Shown piece by piece: positions 4,247 through 5,905 of a stretch of 5,905 nucleotides of DNA. The translations under genes were made by a program, and so were the position numbers. How positions within the stretch are numbered: the first letter of the stretch is position 1; each line of letters opens with the position of its first letter. Origin of the DNA: Bacteroidales bacterium (GTDB taxonomy: Bacteria; Bacteroidota; Bacteroidia; Bacteroidales; JAGOPY01); the NCBI GenBank assembly GCA_030638325.1, contig DAOWEV010000029.1, positions 1-5,905 on the forward strand, read 5' to 3'. The notes beneath the pieces were generated by a model, which searched no databases, was not told where the DNA came from, and saw nothing but the letters and a program-made list of their open reading frames with translations.

Positions 4247-5902
4247 ATGAAGCATTTATTTACACTAGTTACCATTGTATTATTTACAGGAAGTTTCTTA
4301 TTCGGTCAGCAGGTTGACCGTGAAAAAGTCATTTTGGAAATCGGAACAGGCACCTGGTGCCCTTATTGCCCGGGCGCAGCCATGGGCGCTGACGATCTGA
4401 TCGCAAACGGTCATGACGTGGCTGTGATAGAGTATCATAACGGCGATGATTACACCAATGTGTATTCAAATTCAAGGATTAGCTATTATAGTGTTCCCGG
4501 TTTCCCAACAGCCTATTTTGATGGCGGTAATCAATATGTAGGTGGCAGCGCTACCCAGAGTTTGTACAGTGCATACCTGCCCAGGGTAAACCAGCGCCTG
4601 GCCATCGCATCATCTTTTACCATCGATATCACCGGCACCACTTCCGGCCTGATTGATTATAATGTGGATATAACGGTTGAAAAGGTTGCTTCCACGATCA
4701 GCACAAATATGGTATTGCATGCTGCGGTGACCGAATCGCACATTGATGAATTCTGGCAGGGTCAGAGTGAATTGAATTTCGTTTGCCGCCTGATGGTCCC
4801 CACCCAATACGGAACATCCCTGGATTTCTCCTCCGGCAACGTACAGCAAATCAACCTGCAGTTTTCTTTGGAAGATGAGTGGGTTGCTGAAGAATGTGAA
4901 CTTGTTGTTTTTATCCAGGACCTGAACACCAAAGAGATCCTGCAAGGCGCCAATATTGGCATGATGGAGTTCGGCGCCGCATACAACTATGATGCTGCAT
5001 TAAACGATGTCACCAATCTTCCTGATAAAACCTGTTCGGGTGTTTTTGAACCCACAATAACCATACGGAACCACGGTGCTGATAACCTCACAAGCCTCGA
5101 CATCAAATATTATGTCAACAATGGGGAGATAAGCACATCCCCATGGTCAGGCGATCTGGCCTACCTGGAGTCGGAAATAATTGACCTTTCTGCTATCAGC
5201 TTTGAAGTACTGGATGAAAATGAACTGGTTATATATACTGAAAACCCTAATGGGAATCCCGACCAGTATCCATATAACGACACTGCAATCATAGTGATCG
5301 AAAAAGCCATGTACACCCCACAGATCGTTAACCTTATTCTGAGAACCGACAATAACCCGGAAGAAACAACCTGGGACCTGTTAAGTTATGATGGGACTGT
5401 GCTTTATTCAGGCGGACCATATACTTCCAGCGGAACCATGGTTCAGGAACAATTTGAACTCACTGAGACTAGATGTTATACTTTTAACATGTACGACAGC
5501 GGTGGTGATGGTTTTGATCCCCCGGGGTTTTATATGCTTTATTATGGTAGCAGCACCACCATTGTACAAGGCACTGAATTCGGGTTGAAAAGTACTACGG
5601 AATTCAATGCCGATGATGATGTAGGTATCTCTGAGCCTGCCGTATCATTTGACGTATCGGTCTATCCCAACCCGTTTTCAAGCCAGGCATGGGTTTCTGT
5701 TAACCTGCCCCAGGCTGAAGATGTTTCCCTGAGAATGTTCAATGTTCTCGGAGAAATGGTTTACGATACCGACTACGGTTACCTTGAAACCGGAAATCAA
5801 ACATTACAGCTTGACGGTTCATCCCTGGCCCCTGGCATTTATTTTATTAAGATCGCTATGGGAAATGATATTGTTACTAAAAAGGTAACGATACGGAAGT
5901 AG
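4247..5902 (+). CDS. Omp28-like thioredoxin-fold protein with T9SS type A sorting domain
   Basis: A 551-aa exported protein, apparently complete. MKHLFTLVTIVLFTGSFLFG is a signal peptide with likely cleavage before Gln21. Residues about 25-115 look like a thioredoxin fold: the strand VILEIGTGTWCPYCPG carries a CPYC redox motif (C38, C41), and VPGFPTAYFDG supplies the expected cis-proline (P87). This arrangement is typical of Omp28-related outer membrane proteins of Bacteroidetes. Residues about 120-245 are a beta-rich region. Residues about 255-352 resemble a CARDB-type adhesion domain (TITIRNHGADNLTSLDIKYYVN). Residues about 358-450 form a further beta domain with CYTFNMYDSGGDGFDPPG, possibly metal-binding. 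A T9SS type A sorting domain fills about 468-551 (VSVYPNPFSSQAWVSVNLP, LRMFNVLGEMVY, LAPGIYFIKI, a lysine-rich end). The likely location is the cell surface or outside the cell. A disulfide reductase or isomerase role is inferred from the CPYC only. The gene is divergent from the small T9SS cargo gene. Confidence 0.88.
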   Translation: MKHLFTLVTIVLFTGSFLFGQQVDREKVILEIGTGTWCPYCPGAAMGADDLIANGHDVAVIEYHNGDDYTNVYSNSRISYYSVPGFPTAYFDGGNQYVGGSATQSLYSAYLPRVNQRLAIASSFTIDITGTTSGLIDYNVDITVEKVASTISTNMVLHAAVTESHIDEFWQGQSELNFVCRLMVPTQYGTSLDFSSGNVQQINLQFSLEDEWVAEECELVVFIQDLNTKEILQGANIGMMEFGAAYNYDAALNDVTNLPDKTCSGVFEPTITIRNHGADNLTSLDIKYYVNNGEISTSPWSGDLAYLESEIIDLSAISFEVLDENELVIYTENPNGNPDQYPYNDTAIIVIEKAMYTPQIVNLILRTDNNPEETTWDLLSYDGTVLYSGGPYTSSGTMVQEQFELTETRCYTFNMYDSGGDGFDPPGFYMLYYGSSTTIVQGTEFGLKSTTEFNADDDVGISEPAVSFDVSVYPNPFSSQAWVSVNLPQAEDVSLRMFNVLGEMVYDTDYGYLETGNQTLQLDGSSLAPGIYFIKIAMGNDIVTKKVTIRK

Positions 5903-5905
5903 GGA

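Overview
The window looks like chromosomal DNA from a member of the Bacteroidota (Bacteroidetes). Three observations support this. There is a GldA-type ABC ATPase. There are two secreted proteins ending in type A C-terminal sorting domains of the type IX secretion system (T9SS). Every gene has a TAnnTTTG box of the Bacteroidetes promoter type upstream, and the start codons lack clear Shine-Dalgarno sequences. The genus cannot be determined; an environmental Bacteroidales-like lineage is a reasonable guess.

Layout. Positions 1-372 are non-coding and hold three families of short degenerate direct repeats, followed by a promoter. gldA (373-1284, +) encodes the ATP-binding subunit of an ABC-2 type exporter; no permease gene lies next to it here. 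A 224-bp gap follows, with a promoter-like box at 1319-1326 and then an unusual run of tandem 7-mers and 8-mers that would lie in the 5' leader of metK. metK (1509-2825, +) encodes S-adenosylmethionine synthetase. Positions 2826-3283 are non-coding: a mosaic of GC-rich palindromes, including a 110-bp foldback element, then terminator-like hairpins between converging transcription units. A small T9SS cargo protein is encoded on the minus strand (3284-4021). It is divergent from a larger thioredoxin-fold, Omp28-like T9SS cargo protein (4247-5902, +), and the two share a 225-bp AT-rich promoter region.

Functional links. gldA and metK are co-oriented but probably transcribed separately, and they are unrelated in function. 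The two T9SS cargo genes may form a functional pair: one has a CPYC redox motif, and the other has only two cysteines, in a CX3C motif. GldA and the T9SS cargo fit the same organismal lifestyle, but nothing here ties them together directly.

The genes are ordinary. The structure not explained by genes is in the intergenic DNA: 7-nt-period arrays with different consensus sequences, an octamer array containing a canonical G-quadruplex motif in the probable metK leader, and the palindrome mosaic after metK. I see no CRISPR array, tRNA, rRNA, complete transposon or recognisable new defence or biosynthetic system.
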